The notes under the pieces: model-generated
Told to the model about the DNA's origin: nothing
Seen by the model: only the letters and a program-made list of their open reading frames with translations
Databases searched by the model: none
Made by a program: the position numbers and the translations under genes
Part shown: in pieces, positions 26,835 through 35,760 of the stretch
Layout: each line of letters starts with the position of its first letter
How positions within the stretch are numbered: position 1 is the stretch's first letter
Source: Paludibacteraceae bacterium
GTDB lineage: Bacteria; Bacteroidota; Bacteroidia; Bacteroidales; Paludibacteraceae
Direction of reading: 5' to 3'
Length of the DNA stretch: 64,000 nucleotides
Assembly: GCA_024401435.1 (NCBI GenBank)
Contig: JAKSLB010000003.1
Location: forward strand, 124,001 to 188,000

Positions 26835-28442
26835 ATGGGCGTAAACAATGGCTGCCAAATGAATACGAAAGGTTGCAGCAAAAAGACAGATCAAAAATTG
26901 GACACATTCGACTGGTTGTGTGACATTCCTGAATCAACCAGTGCAACCGACTTAGTCGAAGTGACCTTCAAAAATACCCGAAAGGGATATTATCGTAACA
27001 CAAACGACCTCACTCTCGAGAAGGGGGATATCGTAGCAGTGGAAGCAACACCGGGACATGACATCGGAGTCATCTCCATGACAGGTCAATTGGTTCTTGC
27101 TCAAATGAAAAAATATCATATCGACCAAACCAGAACGGAAATTAAGCGTGTCTATCGAAAAGTTCGTCCGAACGACATGGAAAAATACGAGGAATTCAAG
27201 GCAAAAGAGCATGACACCATGCTAAAAGCCAGAAAGATTGCCGAAGACCTCAATCTTAATATGAAGATTGGTGATGTGGAATATCAGGGAGATGGGAACA
27301 AAGCGATCTTCTATTACATTGCAGATGAGCGTGTTGACTTCCGTGAACTTATTAAAGTATTGGCCGACACCTTCCACGTACGCATTGAAATGAAACAGAT
27401 TGGTGCTCGTCAGGAAGCTGGTCGTATTGGTGGTATTGGTCCTTGCGGTCGTGCGTTGTGTTGTTCTAGTTGGATGACCAAGTTCAGTTCAGTTGCCACA
27501 AGTTCAGCACGCTATCAAGAAATATCCCTTAATCCACAAAAATTAGCAGGTCAATGTGCGAAACTAAAATGTTGTCTCAACTTTGAAATAGATGCTTACG
27601 TAGAGGCTCAAAAAAGCATTCCAGACCGCAACATTCCTCTTGAAACATTGGATGGCACATTCTACCATTTCAAAACGGATGTTTTTGGTGGTATCATGCA
27701 ATACTCTTCTGCCCCTAACATGGCAGCTAACATTGTATCTATTCCAGTCGACCGAGTAAAAGAAATCATTGCTCTCAACAAGCAAGGAATCAAGGTTGAA
27801 TCCTTGTTAGAAAGCACAGAAGAGAAAGAACGCGAGGCAGATTACGATAATGTAGTAGGACAAGATAGTTTGACTCGTTTCGACAAAAAGAAGAAAAAGA
27901 AGAAAAACAAAGGCAATAATACTGCTGACGCATCTTCTACAGATCAGCCAACAAACCAACAAAATCAAAGCGAAGTGGTCGAAGAATCTCCAAAGAACGA
28001 GGAAACAGATACAACAGAAGACAATGCTGCAGGAAACAATGACAATGCAGCACCAACCAACTCTCCTCGTAACGAAGAACGTAGAGACCGTCGCAACAAT
28101 GACAGAAGAAGAGATCGCAACAATCGTCGTGACCGTGACCGTCGATCTTTCAAAGGTAATGAAGAAGGTGATAATAATGCTTCTCAAGACAACGCTTCTC
28201 AAAATACTCCTATTCAAGATGCTCCTATTCAAGGAAATAATCCTTCAAACGAAGGAAACGCAGGAGAAAACAATCCAAATCCAAATCAGGAGAACAGAAG
28301 AAGAGACCATCGCGACAATCGTCGCAGGAACTTCGACAGAAGAAGAAACGGAAACAATAGAAACGAAGCAGGCAATAATAACGGGCAAAACAGTTCGAAT
28401 GGAAATACCAACAATAATGCTAATCCACAAAGCAATGAATAA
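26835..28442 (+). CDS. PSP1/RicT-like protein with long Asn/Arg/Asp-rich tail
   Basis: 535 aa. Residues about 15-290 carry the PSP1 domain: ADLVEVTFKNTRKGYY-like start, EKGDIVAVEATPGHDIG, and the paired cysteine motifs GPCGRALCCSSWM and GQCAKLKCCLNFE characteristic of YaaT/RicT. In Bacillus this family works with RicA/RicF in an iron-sulfur complex affecting RNase Y; the Bacteroidota role is not established. From about residue 350 to the end the protein is low-complexity: a lysine run (KKKKKKKNKGNN) and then Asn, Arg, Asp and Glu repeats (RRDRNNRRDRDRR). Such tails suggest RNA binding. The gene overlaps gldH by 8 nt, so translation is likely coupled. Confidence 0.88.
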   Translation: MGVNNGCQMNTKGCSKKTDQKLDTFDWLCDIPESTSATDLVEVTFKNTRKGYYRNTNDLTLEKGDIVAVEATPGHDIGVISMTGQLVLAQMKKYHIDQTRTEIKRVYRKVRPNDMEKYEEFKAKEHDTMLKARKIAEDLNLNMKIGDVEYQGDGNKAIFYYIADERVDFRELIKVLADTFHVRIEMKQIGARQEAGRIGGIGPCGRALCCSSWMTKFSSVATSSARYQEISLNPQKLAGQCAKLKCCLNFEIDAYVEAQKSIPDRNIPLETLDGTFYHFKTDVFGGIMQYSSAPNMAANIVSIPVDRVKEIIALNKQGIKVESLLESTEEKEREADYDNVVGQDSLTRFDKKKKKKKNKGNNTADASSTDQPTNQQNQSEVVEESPKNEETDTTEDNAAGNNDNAAPTNSPRNEERRDRRNNDRRRDRNNRRDRDRRSFKGNEEGDNNASQDNASQNTPIQDAPIQGNNPSNEGNAGENNPNPNQENRRRDHRDNRRRNFDRRRNGNNRNEAGNNNGQNSSNGNTNNNANPQSNE

Positions 28443-28941
28443 AATTCATCATTCTATTCAATGCCTAACCATTGGCATTGTTACCCTACTTTTTGTTCTC
28501 GCAAGTTGTAGTAATGACATCGTCTACCAAGACGCACATGCGATTGACGATACAGGTTGGTATAAAAATGACTTCGTCTCTTTTGATTACAATGCGACCG
28601 ATACGACAGGGACCTACAACATCCTTGTGGACATTCGTAACACACCAGACTATCCGTTTCAGAACTTTTGGTTGTTTGTGCATTCCACCTCACCAAAGGG
28701 AATTGAGTTCTCCGACACGTTGGAATGTATGTTAGCCGACCAATATGGCCGATGGATCGGAAAATCATCTGGTTCCATGTATTCGGTTCCAGTCTTGTTT
28801 TTATCAAACATTCAATTTCCTCAAGAAGGGACCTATCACTTTGATTTAGTGCAAGGTATGCGAGCAGATACATTGCAAGGTATTCATGAAATAGGAATTC
28901 GTATTCAAAAGGTAACAAACGACAACGATGGGAAAGAATAA
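28435..28941 (+). CDS. gldH: Gliding-motility-type lipoprotein GldH
   Basis: 168 aa from the ATG at 28435. The frame is open further upstream inside the preceding gene, but only this start gives a lipoprotein signal ([20 protein letters not shown] … LASC, Cys about 25). Family hallmarks are the [17 protein letters not shown]-like strand, [16 protein letters not shown] and the closing EIGIRIQKV. In Flavobacterium GldH is needed for gliding and for the T9SS-dependent surface apparatus; it is also conserved in non-gliding Bacteroidales, where its job is unclear. It overlaps the genes on both sides (8 nt with the PSP1 gene, 14 nt with trmB). Confidence 0.9.
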   Translation: MNKIHHSIQCLTIGIVTLLFVLASCSNDIVYQDAHAIDDTGWYKNDFVSFDYNATDTTGTYNILVDIRNTPDYPFQNFWLFVHSTSPKGIEFSDTLECMLADQYGRWIGKSSGSMYSVPVLFLSNIQFPQEGTYHFDLVQGMRADTLQGIHEIGIRIQKVTNDNDGKE

Positions 28942-29692
28942 ATTAGCGAAATTCAGTGAGATGGAGACTTTCCCTCACGTATTCCAATACACCTTCTCAG
29001 CCCTACAAGAGAAGCGAGAACCCTTTCCGATGAAAGGCAAATGGAGCACTTTCTTTGGCAACGACAACCCCATCATTTTAGAATTAGGTTGTGGAAAAGG
29101 TGAATACACGGTAGCATTAGCCGAGCTCTATCCCGAAAAGAACTTTATCGGCGTAGACATCAAAGGGGCAAGGATGTGGACAGGCGCTAAGAGTTCCTTT
29201 CAAAAAGGAATGAAAAACGTAGCCTTTATTCGAACAAACATTGAGATCATCTCAGAGTTCTTCGACACTAATGAAGTATCAGAAATTTGGCTGACCTTTC
29301 CAGACCCTCAAATGAAAAAGGTGCGTAAGCGATTGACTTCAACCCGTTTCATGGAACTTTACCAATCCTTTGTTCGTCCGAATGGTATCATTCATTTGAA
29401 GACTGATAGTAATTTCATGTTCCAATACACTTGTGAAATGGTGAAAGCGAATCATTACAATGTATTGTTTCAAAATGACGATCTGTACCATTCCGATTTT
29501 TCAGATGACAAGATTTTATCCATCAAGACATTCTATGAGAATCAATGGATAGAGAGAGGATTAACCATTAAATACATAAAATTCAACCTTGAACCTAAAA
29601 GCGAGTTCATCGAGCCAGAGGTAGAGATTGAATATGACAGTTATAGAAGCTATAATAGAACGAGAAGATGCAATACATCTTCCAATGAATAA
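28928..29692 (+). CDS. trmB: tRNA (guanine-N7-)-methyltransferase
   Basis: 254 aa Rossmann-fold SAM methyltransferase. SAM motif I is [12 protein letters not shown] (about 51-62), followed by [12 protein letters not shown]. The TrmB signature [21 protein letters not shown] is complete. It makes m7G46 in the variable loop of a subset of tRNAs. The start at 28928 lies inside the end of gldH, which implies coupled translation. The next gene begins 8 nt downstream. Confidence 0.95.
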   Translation: MGKNKLAKFSEMETFPHVFQYTFSALQEKREPFPMKGKWSTFFGNDNPIILELGCGKGEYTVALAELYPEKNFIGVDIKGARMWTGAKSSFQKGMKNVAFIRTNIEIISEFFDTNEVSEIWLTFPDPQMKKVRKRLTSTRFMELYQSFVRPNGIIHLKTDSNFMFQYTCEMVKANHYNVLFQNDDLYHSDFSDDKILSIKTFYENQWIERGLTIKYIKFNLEPKSEFIEPEVEIEYDSYRSYNRTRRCNTSSNE

Positions 29693-29700
29693 CAAACTAT

Positions 29701-30672
29701 ATGGAAACGAAAGAATTACAAGCTCTTTTCGAGCAGGAACTAAAAAAATTGAATTGGAACATTTCTCCAAAAAATCTCTATGCTCCAATCGAATATGTGT
29801 TAGACTTAGGCGGTAAAAGGATTCGTCCTGTTACCACACTAATGGCTTGCGAACTATTCTCAGGTGATGCATTAAGAGCTATCAAACCTGCGTTGGCATT
29901 GGAAGTTTTCCATAATTTCACATTATTACACGATGATATCATGGACCATGCAGAGATGCGCAGAAATCAACCTACCGTACATGTAAAATGGAATGATAAC
30001 ACAGCCATTCTATCGGGTGATGCCATGTTAATCAAAGCTTATCAGTTACTTGAGCAAAGCAATCCAGAGATTCTTCCGAAACTGTTTAAGATATTCTCAC
30101 AAACAGCTGCAGAGGTATGCGACGGGCAACAATACGATATGGACTTTGAAAGTCGCAATGACGTTACCATCAGCGAATACATCGAGATGATTCGATTGAA
30201 AACCGCCGTATTATTGGCAGCAGCCATGAAGATAGGTGCTATCTGTGGTGGTGCCGATGACAAAGACGCACAATATCTCTACGAGTTTGGTATTGGCATC
30301 GGTATTGCCTTCCAATTGAAAGATGATTTGTTGGATGTCTATGGTGATCCGAAAGATTTCGGAAAAGAAATTGGAGGAGATATTTGTTGTAACAAAAAGA
30401 CCTTCCTTCTTATTAACGCCATCAATCAAGCAGAAGGTAATGACAAGAAAGAATTACTTCAATGGTTGAAGAAAAAAAGTTTTGACAGAAACGAAAAAGT
30501 GGCAGCCGTCACTAACATCTACAACAAACTTCACTTGCGAACATTCACTGAGAACAAGATGAAGGAATATTACGATCAAGCATTAACTGCTCTTCGTAAG
30601 ATTAATAAAAATGAAACTGAAAAAGCCGGTTTTTATCAATTGGCAGAAAAACTGATGTATAGAATCAGCTAA
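29701..30672 (+). CDS. trans-Polyprenyl diphosphate synthase
   Basis: 323 aa class I prenyl synthase. First aspartate-rich motif LLHDDIMDHAEMRR (DDIMD about 78-82), the LGGKRIRP substrate loop (about 36-43), and the second motif QLKDDLLDVYGDP (about 203). It condenses isopentenyl diphosphate onto an allylic diphosphate. The residues before the first motif (FHNFTLL) lack the two bulky aromatics immediately upstream that stop chain growth early, but product length (farnesyl/geranylgeranyl versus octaprenyl for menaquinone) cannot be settled by eye. It is 8 nt behind trmB and so probably in the same transcript. Confidence 0.9.
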   Translation: METKELQALFEQELKKLNWNISPKNLYAPIEYVLDLGGKRIRPVTTLMACELFSGDALRAIKPALALEVFHNFTLLHDDIMDHAEMRRNQPTVHVKWNDNTAILSGDAMLIKAYQLLEQSNPEILPKLFKIFSQTAAEVCDGQQYDMDFESRNDVTISEYIEMIRLKTAVLLAAAMKIGAICGGADDKDAQYLYEFGIGIGIAFQLKDDLLDVYGDPKDFGKEIGGDICCNKKTFLLINAINQAEGNDKKELLQWLKKKSFDRNEKVAAVTNIYNKLHLRTFTENKMKEYYDQALTALRKINKNETEKAGFYQLAEKLMYRIS

Positions 30673-30686
30673 GAAAGGGAGTTAAA

Positions 30687-31391
30687 ATGCCATACAGAAG
30701 ACTACCAAATACCAATCAAGCGAGATTAAGGTCTCTTCAACAGGCTGTCAGCATAGGTGACTATGTGGACATGTACGACCTTGCCTTCTCCTACAAACAC
30801 TGGGAGGATGCAAAGACATTGCTCGTACGCTACGAACGTGCACTCTTCGAAAGTAAGCAATGCAGCGAGAACCAATTTAAGACAAGCAAAAAATTACAAG
30901 AGACCGCCAAGATGACGCGTCTCTATGTCTCTCACTTCATTCAAGTACTCAACATGTGCGTTCAACGAAACGAAATCAAGGCTGAGTACAAAGAACTATA
31001 CGGACTCGACCCTTCCAACTTTACTGTGCCCGACATCAACACCGATGATGGACTTATCGAATGGGGACGACGCATCATCGATGGAGAGCAGAAACGACTT
31101 GCCAAAGGTGGTACTCCTATTTACAACCCAGCCATTGCCAAAGTAAGAGTACACTACGACATCTTTGTAGAAAGCTATAACAATCAAAAGATTCTACAAA
31201 ACAACACCACTCGTAGCATCGAAGGCGTAGCAGAACTCAACAAAGAGGTGGATCAACTTATTCTCAACATCTGGGATGAAGTAGAAAAAAAATATGAGGC
31301 ATTACCTCCACAAAAGAAACTCAAAAAATGCAAGGAATACGGTCTCATCTATTACTATCGTAAGGGAGAAACCATTCCTGACGAAGAATAA
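30687..31391 (+). CDS. Conserved-looking cytoplasmic protein of unknown function
   Basis: 234 aa, highly charged, no signal peptide or membrane segment. It is mostly helical by composition, with regions such as DAKTLLVRYERALFESKQC and LNKEVDQLILNIWDEVEKKY. I do not recognise a family. It follows the prenyl synthase by 14 nt and precedes malQ by 68 nt; a weak AAAAGAG/CTCTTTT hairpin at 31422-31441 lies between it and malQ. Confidence 0.7.
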   Translation: MPYRRLPNTNQARLRSLQQAVSIGDYVDMYDLAFSYKHWEDAKTLLVRYERALFESKQCSENQFKTSKKLQETAKMTRLYVSHFIQVLNMCVQRNEIKAEYKELYGLDPSNFTVPDINTDDGLIEWGRRIIDGEQKRLAKGGTPIYNPAIAKVRVHYDIFVESYNNQKILQNNTTRSIEGVAELNKEVDQLILNIWDEVEKKYEALPPQKKLKKCKEYGLIYYYRKGETIPDEE

Positions 31392-31459
31392 CCTGGATAG
31401 TTATCCTTTCTGATGACAAACAAAAGAGTATATGCTCTTTTACATAAAATTAATAGCTT

Positions 31460-34123
31460 ATGAAAATAACATTGTACTTGCGATACAAATCTTCTTTCGG
31501 AGAGAACGTCTTCATTGAGGGTGACATCAAAGCACTTCAAAGCAAAGAGAAGAAAGGTGTTCCTATGGAATATACTGAAAGCGGTTGGAAAATTACTTTC
31601 TACACAGAAGAAAACACCTTCAAATATCGCTTTTACATTGAATGTAATGGAATCATCACACAATCTGAAAGCGAGATGATTCACGTCATTGGTCCTTTTC
31701 AAAAGAAACATTACAACACCATTTTGGTCTATGATTGTTTCGATCCAACACCAGCTCCATCTCGCATACTACTCTCCTCTGCCTTTTCAAAAGCAATTCG
31801 TAATCACGGCACAACAGAGAAAAAGCATAGTGCTATACGCGTACCCATCATATTCAACACTTGGAGTACCAGTATCAATTACAACCATACGCTCTCCATT
31901 TTAGGAAGTTGTACGGCTTTAGGTAAATGGACAGAAGCCGATGCTATTGAAATGAGCACAACTACGTATCCTAAATTTCAACGGATACTAGATGCTGGCA
32001 AACTTTTCTTTCCATTAGAATATAAATACGTCATCAAAGATTCAAAACAAGAGAGTGTCGTTTGTTGGGAAGAGGGAGAAAACCATCTTCTTCCACCTGA
32101 TTTCTCTCCAGCTATTGATCTAATCATTGTCAATGACGCATGTCCGAAATTCAGTCTACCAGAATTCAAAGGTGCTGGTACAGCAGTTCCTATCTTTTCT
32201 CTTCGTACAAAAGAGAGTTTTGGGTGTGGTGAGTTTAACGACTTAAAAAAATTAGCTGATTGGGCATTTAAAACGGGACAACGAATCATTCAAACATTAC
32301 CGATCAACGATACAACCGTCTACGGAACATGGCGCGACTCCTATCCTTACAGTGCCATCTCCGTCTACGCTCTTCATCCTATGTATCTCAATATCGAGAA
32401 GATTGGAAAATTGAAAAACCTTACTCGCTATAAAAAAAAACAAAAGACTCTTAACGACAAAGAATTCGTAGACTACGAGGCTGTCAATCAACACAAGTGG
32501 ACTTTTATTCACGAGCAATTTGAAAAATATGGAGATGCCACCTTCGAAAGCAACGAATTCAAAACTTATTTTAAAGAGAATCAGTCATGGTTGAAACCTT
32601 ATGCGGTATTCAGCTACCTACGTTATAAATTCAACACTTCTGACTTCAGTCAATGGAGTGAGGATGCGAAATTCAACGCCAAACGCGTCAACGACTATTG
32701 TCAACCCAAACATGAAGCATATAAGGATATTGCTATTCACTTCTTCGTGCAGTATCATCTGCACAAACAGTTAACAGAAGCAGTAGAATATATTCATTCG
32801 AAAGGAATTGCCTTGAAAGGTGATGTGCCTATCGGAGTCAATCGTCATAGTGCAGATGTATGGGAACATCCCGAACTTTTCGATTGCAACGGAAGTGCTG
32901 GAGCACCTCCTGACTATTTTTCTAAGACAGGTCAGATTTGGGGATTTCCCATCTATAATTGGGAACAAATGGCAAAAGACAACTACCTCTGGTGGGAGAA
33001 CAGATTCAAGAAGATGGCTTGTTATTTCGATGCCTATCGAATAGATCACATCCTTGGATTTTTCCGTATCTTCCGTACGCCAACCACAGCGAAGATGGGA
33101 TTGTTAGGACAATTTGCACCTGCCATGCCTCTTTCTGTCAAAGAAATTGAATCGTACGGCATCAAGTTTAGCAAAGATACCTGTTGTCAGCCCATCATCA
33201 ATGATGCCATTCTAACCACAATCTTTGGAGATAAGAAGGAGTATATCAAGCAAACCTATCTAACAAAGAGCGGAGAAGACAAATATAAGTTGAAAAAGGA
33301 GGTTAGCACACACGAAGCAATTGACCAAACAATAGGCAATGATACCCAACAAACAGATATCAAGAAAGGTCTTTACTACCTGTGTTGTCAAGTGCTCTTC
33401 ATAGAAGATTATCAGAAAAAAGGCAAATATCATCCTAGAATCAGCATATTAGACAGTTACCTCTACCCTACATTAGAACCATCGTTACAAAAGGCGATGA
33501 AGGAGATATACGAAGATTTCTATTACAAACGTCACAATGATTTCTGGAAAGCAGAAGCACTCAAGAAGTTAACACCTCTCATCAACTCAACCAGTATGAT
33601 GGTGTGTGGAGAAGACCTTGGAATGGTACCAGAATGTGTTCCGTCACTAATGAACGAATTAGAAATTCTCAGTCTGGAAATACAACGCATGCCAAAGATG
33701 ATGGGAGTCGAATTTGATGATTTAAAAAAAATAGTTAAGGAATGTGTTTGTACTACTTCCACCCATGATATGAGTACGATGAGACAATGGTGGGAGGAAG
33801 AAAGAGAGAGCATACAACGATATTTCAGTAATGAGCTCAATCAATATGGAACAGCACCTCAATTCTGTGAACCATGGATTTGTCAGCAGGTCATAGAGAA
33901 TCATCTCAAATCACCTGCTATCTGGGTGATTTTACCTTTACAAGACTGGATGGCAACCGATGGAAATGTACGATGGAAAGAGACATTCAAAGAGAGGATT
34001 AACGATCCTGGTAATCCAGACAACTATTGGCGATATAGGATGCACCTTCTCATCGAAGATTTGATCGACAACAATGAGTTTAATGATCATTTACGCAATT
34101 TGATTCAATCCAACGGAAGATAA
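31460..34123 (+). CDS. malQ: 4-alpha-glucanotransferase (GH77) with two N-terminal starch-binding modules
   Basis: 887 aa. Residues about 1-105 and 125-250 are CBM20-like modules (FGENVFIEGDIKALQ, and SILGSCTALGKWTEADAIEM). The GH77 barrel follows: LPINDTTVYGTWRDSYPYSAISVYALHPMY, the nucleophile Asp529 in YRIDHILGF, the acid/base Glu718 in CGEDLGMVP, and the third acid Asp770 in TSTHDMST. Module order and length match plant DPE2 and the Bacteroidota amylomaltases rather than the short E. coli MalQ. It transfers glucan chains between maltodextrins in the cytoplasm, for starch or glycogen use. No partner starch gene is adjacent. Confidence 0.94.
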   Translation: MKITLYLRYKSSFGENVFIEGDIKALQSKEKKGVPMEYTESGWKITFYTEENTFKYRFYIECNGIITQSESEMIHVIGPFQKKHYNTILVYDCFDPTPAPSRILLSSAFSKAIRNHGTTEKKHSAIRVPIIFNTWSTSINYNHTLSILGSCTALGKWTEADAIEMSTTTYPKFQRILDAGKLFFPLEYKYVIKDSKQESVVCWEEGENHLLPPDFSPAIDLIIVNDACPKFSLPEFKGAGTAVPIFSLRTKESFGCGEFNDLKKLADWAFKTGQRIIQTLPINDTTVYGTWRDSYPYSAISVYALHPMYLNIEKIGKLKNLTRYKKKQKTLNDKEFVDYEAVNQHKWTFIHEQFEKYGDATFESNEFKTYFKENQSWLKPYAVFSYLRYKFNTSDFSQWSEDAKFNAKRVNDYCQPKHEAYKDIAIHFFVQYHLHKQLTEAVEYIHSKGIALKGDVPIGVNRHSADVWEHPELFDCNGSAGAPPDYFSKTGQIWGFPIYNWEQMAKDNYLWWENRFKKMACYFDAYRIDHILGFFRIFRTPTTAKMGLLGQFAPAMPLSVKEIESYGIKFSKDTCCQPIINDAILTTIFGDKKEYIKQTYLTKSGEDKYKLKKEVSTHEAIDQTIGNDTQQTDIKKGLYYLCCQVLFIEDYQKKGKYHPRISILDSYLYPTLEPSLQKAMKEIYEDFYYKRHNDFWKAEALKKLTPLINSTSMMVCGEDLGMVPECVPSLMNELEILSLEIQRMPKMMGVEFDDLKKIVKECVCTTSTHDMSTMRQWWEEERESIQRYFSNELNQYGTAPQFCEPWICQQVIENHLKSPAIWVILPLQDWMATDGNVRWKETFKERINDPGNPDNYWRYRMHLLIEDLIDNNEFNDHLRNLIQSNGR

Positions 34124-34137
34124 GGGCGTATACAATA

Positions 34138-34183
34138 GGGCGTATGCAATACGCCCATACGTACGGGCGTATTGCATACGCCC
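34138..34183. terminator. Perfect 19-bp inverted repeat between convergent genes
   Basis: GGGCGTATGCAATACGCCC (34138-34156) and GGGCGTATTGCATACGCCC (34165-34183) are exact reverse complements with an 8-nt loop ATACGTAC. A partial third copy, GGGCGTATACAATA, precedes it at 34124. It sits between the stops of malQ (34123) and the M23 gene (34191). It could serve as a bidirectional terminator, but lacks U-tracts and looks like an inserted palindromic repeat. Confidence 0.6.
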
Positions 34184-34190
34184 CCAACGA

Positions 34191-35111
34191 TTATCTCACT
34201 CTCAATCTTCTACCCACTCTCAAGATGGTAGTGCTCTTAATGTGGTTTAGTTTGCAAAGACGACTGACTGTGGTATGATAACGACGGGCAATTCGACCCA
34301 AGTTATCACCCTGACGAATTTTGTAATATTGAGCAGGACTATGAAGGTAGTTGTAAAACTCCTTAAAAGATTCTTTTTTGCTGACAGTGTAAGTGTCAGC
34401 CTTCATATACATAGTATCCGGAGTGATTTCAAGTAAGTTACGAGTATTAATAGGATTACCCAAAAAGCGGAATTCAAAGTGGAGGTGAGGACCAGTAGAA
34501 CGACCTGTATTACCACCTAGACCAATAACATCACCAGCCTTCACATCTTGGTTATTGTGTACCAATATTTTAGACATATGTGCATAGAGAGTTTCCAATC
34601 CGTTTGGATGTTGAATAAGGACAAAGTAGCCATACCCTTTTTTACGAGCACCCACACGAGTGATACGCACTTTACCATCGAATGCAGCGTGGATAGAGTC
34701 TCCAATAGCAAGACGCATATCGGTACCAGCATGGAAACGTCCCCAACGTTCACCACATTCAGAGGTTACAACATTGATATTAGGAGGATAAAATCCACGA
34801 CAATCAACTACGAAAGTATCTTTAATAGAATCAATAGGAAAATGATAAGGATTTACACGAGTACTATCCCAACCACTACGATAAATAGCAACAACTAAAG
34901 AGTCGGACAAAGAGTCGACTGGTAAGCTTAAACTCGTAAAACTTTTGACACTCGCAGAATCCATACTAATAGTTCCAGAAACATCTTCATCTAATGTTTC
35001 ATCTCCCTCAGAGAGAGAATCTGTTTCCATCACTTCAATATCTTGTGCAATCACATACAAAGGGAGAAGTGCCATCGCACAACCCATCAAAATCACTCTC
35101 AATCGTTTCAT
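34191..35111 (-). CDS. M23-family peptidoglycan endopeptidase-like protein with C-terminal LysM
   Basis: 306 aa with a signal peptide (MKRLRVILMGCAMALLPLYVIA). An acidic Ser-rich linker (about 30-70) precedes the M23 (LytM) domain at about 120-230. Zn-site elements are GRFHAGTDMRLAIGDSIH (His and Asp) and GPHLHFEF, with the LYAHMS block between. The last 50 residues are a LysM (YYKIRQGDNLGRIARRYHTT). It probably hydrolyses or scaffolds stem-peptide crosslinks in the periplasm. All four Zn and catalytic positions appear present, so it may be active rather than an EnvC-type activator. Confidence 0.9.
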   Translation of the reverse strand: MKRLRVILMGCAMALLPLYVIAQDIEVMETDSLSEGDETLDEDVSGTISMDSASVKSFTSLSLPVDSLSDSLVVAIYRSGWDSTRVNPYHFPIDSIKDTFVVDCRGFYPPNINVVTSECGERWGRFHAGTDMRLAIGDSIHAAFDGKVRITRVGARKKGYGYFVLIQHPNGLETLYAHMSKILVHNNQDVKAGDVIGLGGNTGRSTGPHLHFEFRFLGNPINTRNLLEITPDTMYMKADTYTVSKKESFKEFYNYLHSPAQYYKIRQGDNLGRIARRYHTTVSRLCKLNHIKSTTILRVGRRLRVR

Positions 35112-35271
35112 TCACAACAAGTTAAAAAGGATAATGAATAATACCAGAATCCCAAATTAGCATAATAGGATGCAAATATATGCAAAAAATATGCAAAATA
35201 CAAGTAGAAAGATTTTCAAATTCCATTTTGTCAAATCCTGACACGTTCAAAATTTCATCCTCAGAAATTTC

Positions 35272-35745
35272 TTATCCTTTCAATCTTCTCCACCCTCGGA
35301 CAACCATCTCTCTAACCATAAAAATAGCTCTTCTCAACAAAAACGGCCAGCACCACAACCGAACATACCATCGATACCAATTGTCAGTGGTCTTTATCGT
35401 TTTCCCTTTTCGAATAACACCAGATAGAACCCCTATAATATGCTGATCTCCAATACCTGTTTCACAACGCCATCGATTATCGCCACAAATCACATAGTCA
35501 TTTGTTCGGACACGCATTACACGATGCAAGACATACTTTCCGTTATCCCTTCTATACAAAGGAACATCATATTTTTTCAATCGTCCTTCGGGTTTGGGAA
35601 CAATAATCACCTTATCCCTACCCTGACGAATGAGAGGGAGCATACTATCCCCCTCATTCTCATAGATTAAAATACCACAAACTTGAAGTGTTTCCTCAAA
35701 ACTACTAACTACTTTTTCATCCATTTTCGTTTCGGATAGTTTCAT
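35272..35745 (-). CDS. S24/S26 peptidase-like protein of the ER-type signal peptidase pattern
   Basis: 157 aa. EGDSMLPLIRQGRDKVII carries the presumed serine nucleophile. Farther on, KYDVPLYRRDNGKYVLHRVM has a His where bacterial SPase I has the Lys base; this is the arrangement of SipW and eukaryotic SEC11. CGDNRWRCETG follows the pattern of S26 box E. The C-terminal 35 residues are Trp/Arg-rich and amphipathic (YRWYVRLWCWPFLLRRAIF), perhaps a membrane anchor. It lies 15 nt after the mannose-1-P guanylyltransferase gene at the end of the PqqD/ABC cluster, which suggests a processing peptidase for a modified peptide. That is inference; LexA-like S24 function is unlikely because no HTH is present. 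Confidence 0.7.
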   Translation of the reverse strand: MKLSETKMDEKVVSSFEETLQVCGILIYENEGDSMLPLIRQGRDKVIIVPKPEGRLKKYDVPLYRRDNGKYVLHRVMRVRTNDYVICGDNRWRCETGIGDQHIIGVLSGVIRKGKTIKTTDNWYRWYVRLWCWPFLLRRAIFMVREMVVRGWRRLKG

Positions 35746-35760
35746 CCCTTATGAAACACA

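Noticed and set aside
27807-28232. Minus-strand hydrophobic frame opposite the PSP1 tail
   Set aside because: The Val/Ser/Ile-rich sequence is the antisense of Asn/Asp/Arg codons, not a membrane protein.
28024-28434. Upstream extension of gldH by 137 codons
   Set aside because: It is the out-of-frame shadow of the low-complexity tail of the PSP1 gene; the lipoprotein signal starts at 28435.
34138-34183. Possible replication-terminus or recombination (dif-like) site
   Set aside because: The 19-bp arms are exact complements of each other, whereas dif sites have two unlike 11-bp arms; a palindromic repeat or terminator is the simpler reading.
35272-35745. LexA-type or phage repressor
   Set aside because: The S24/S26 core is present but there is no N-terminal HTH, and no prophage genes are nearby.
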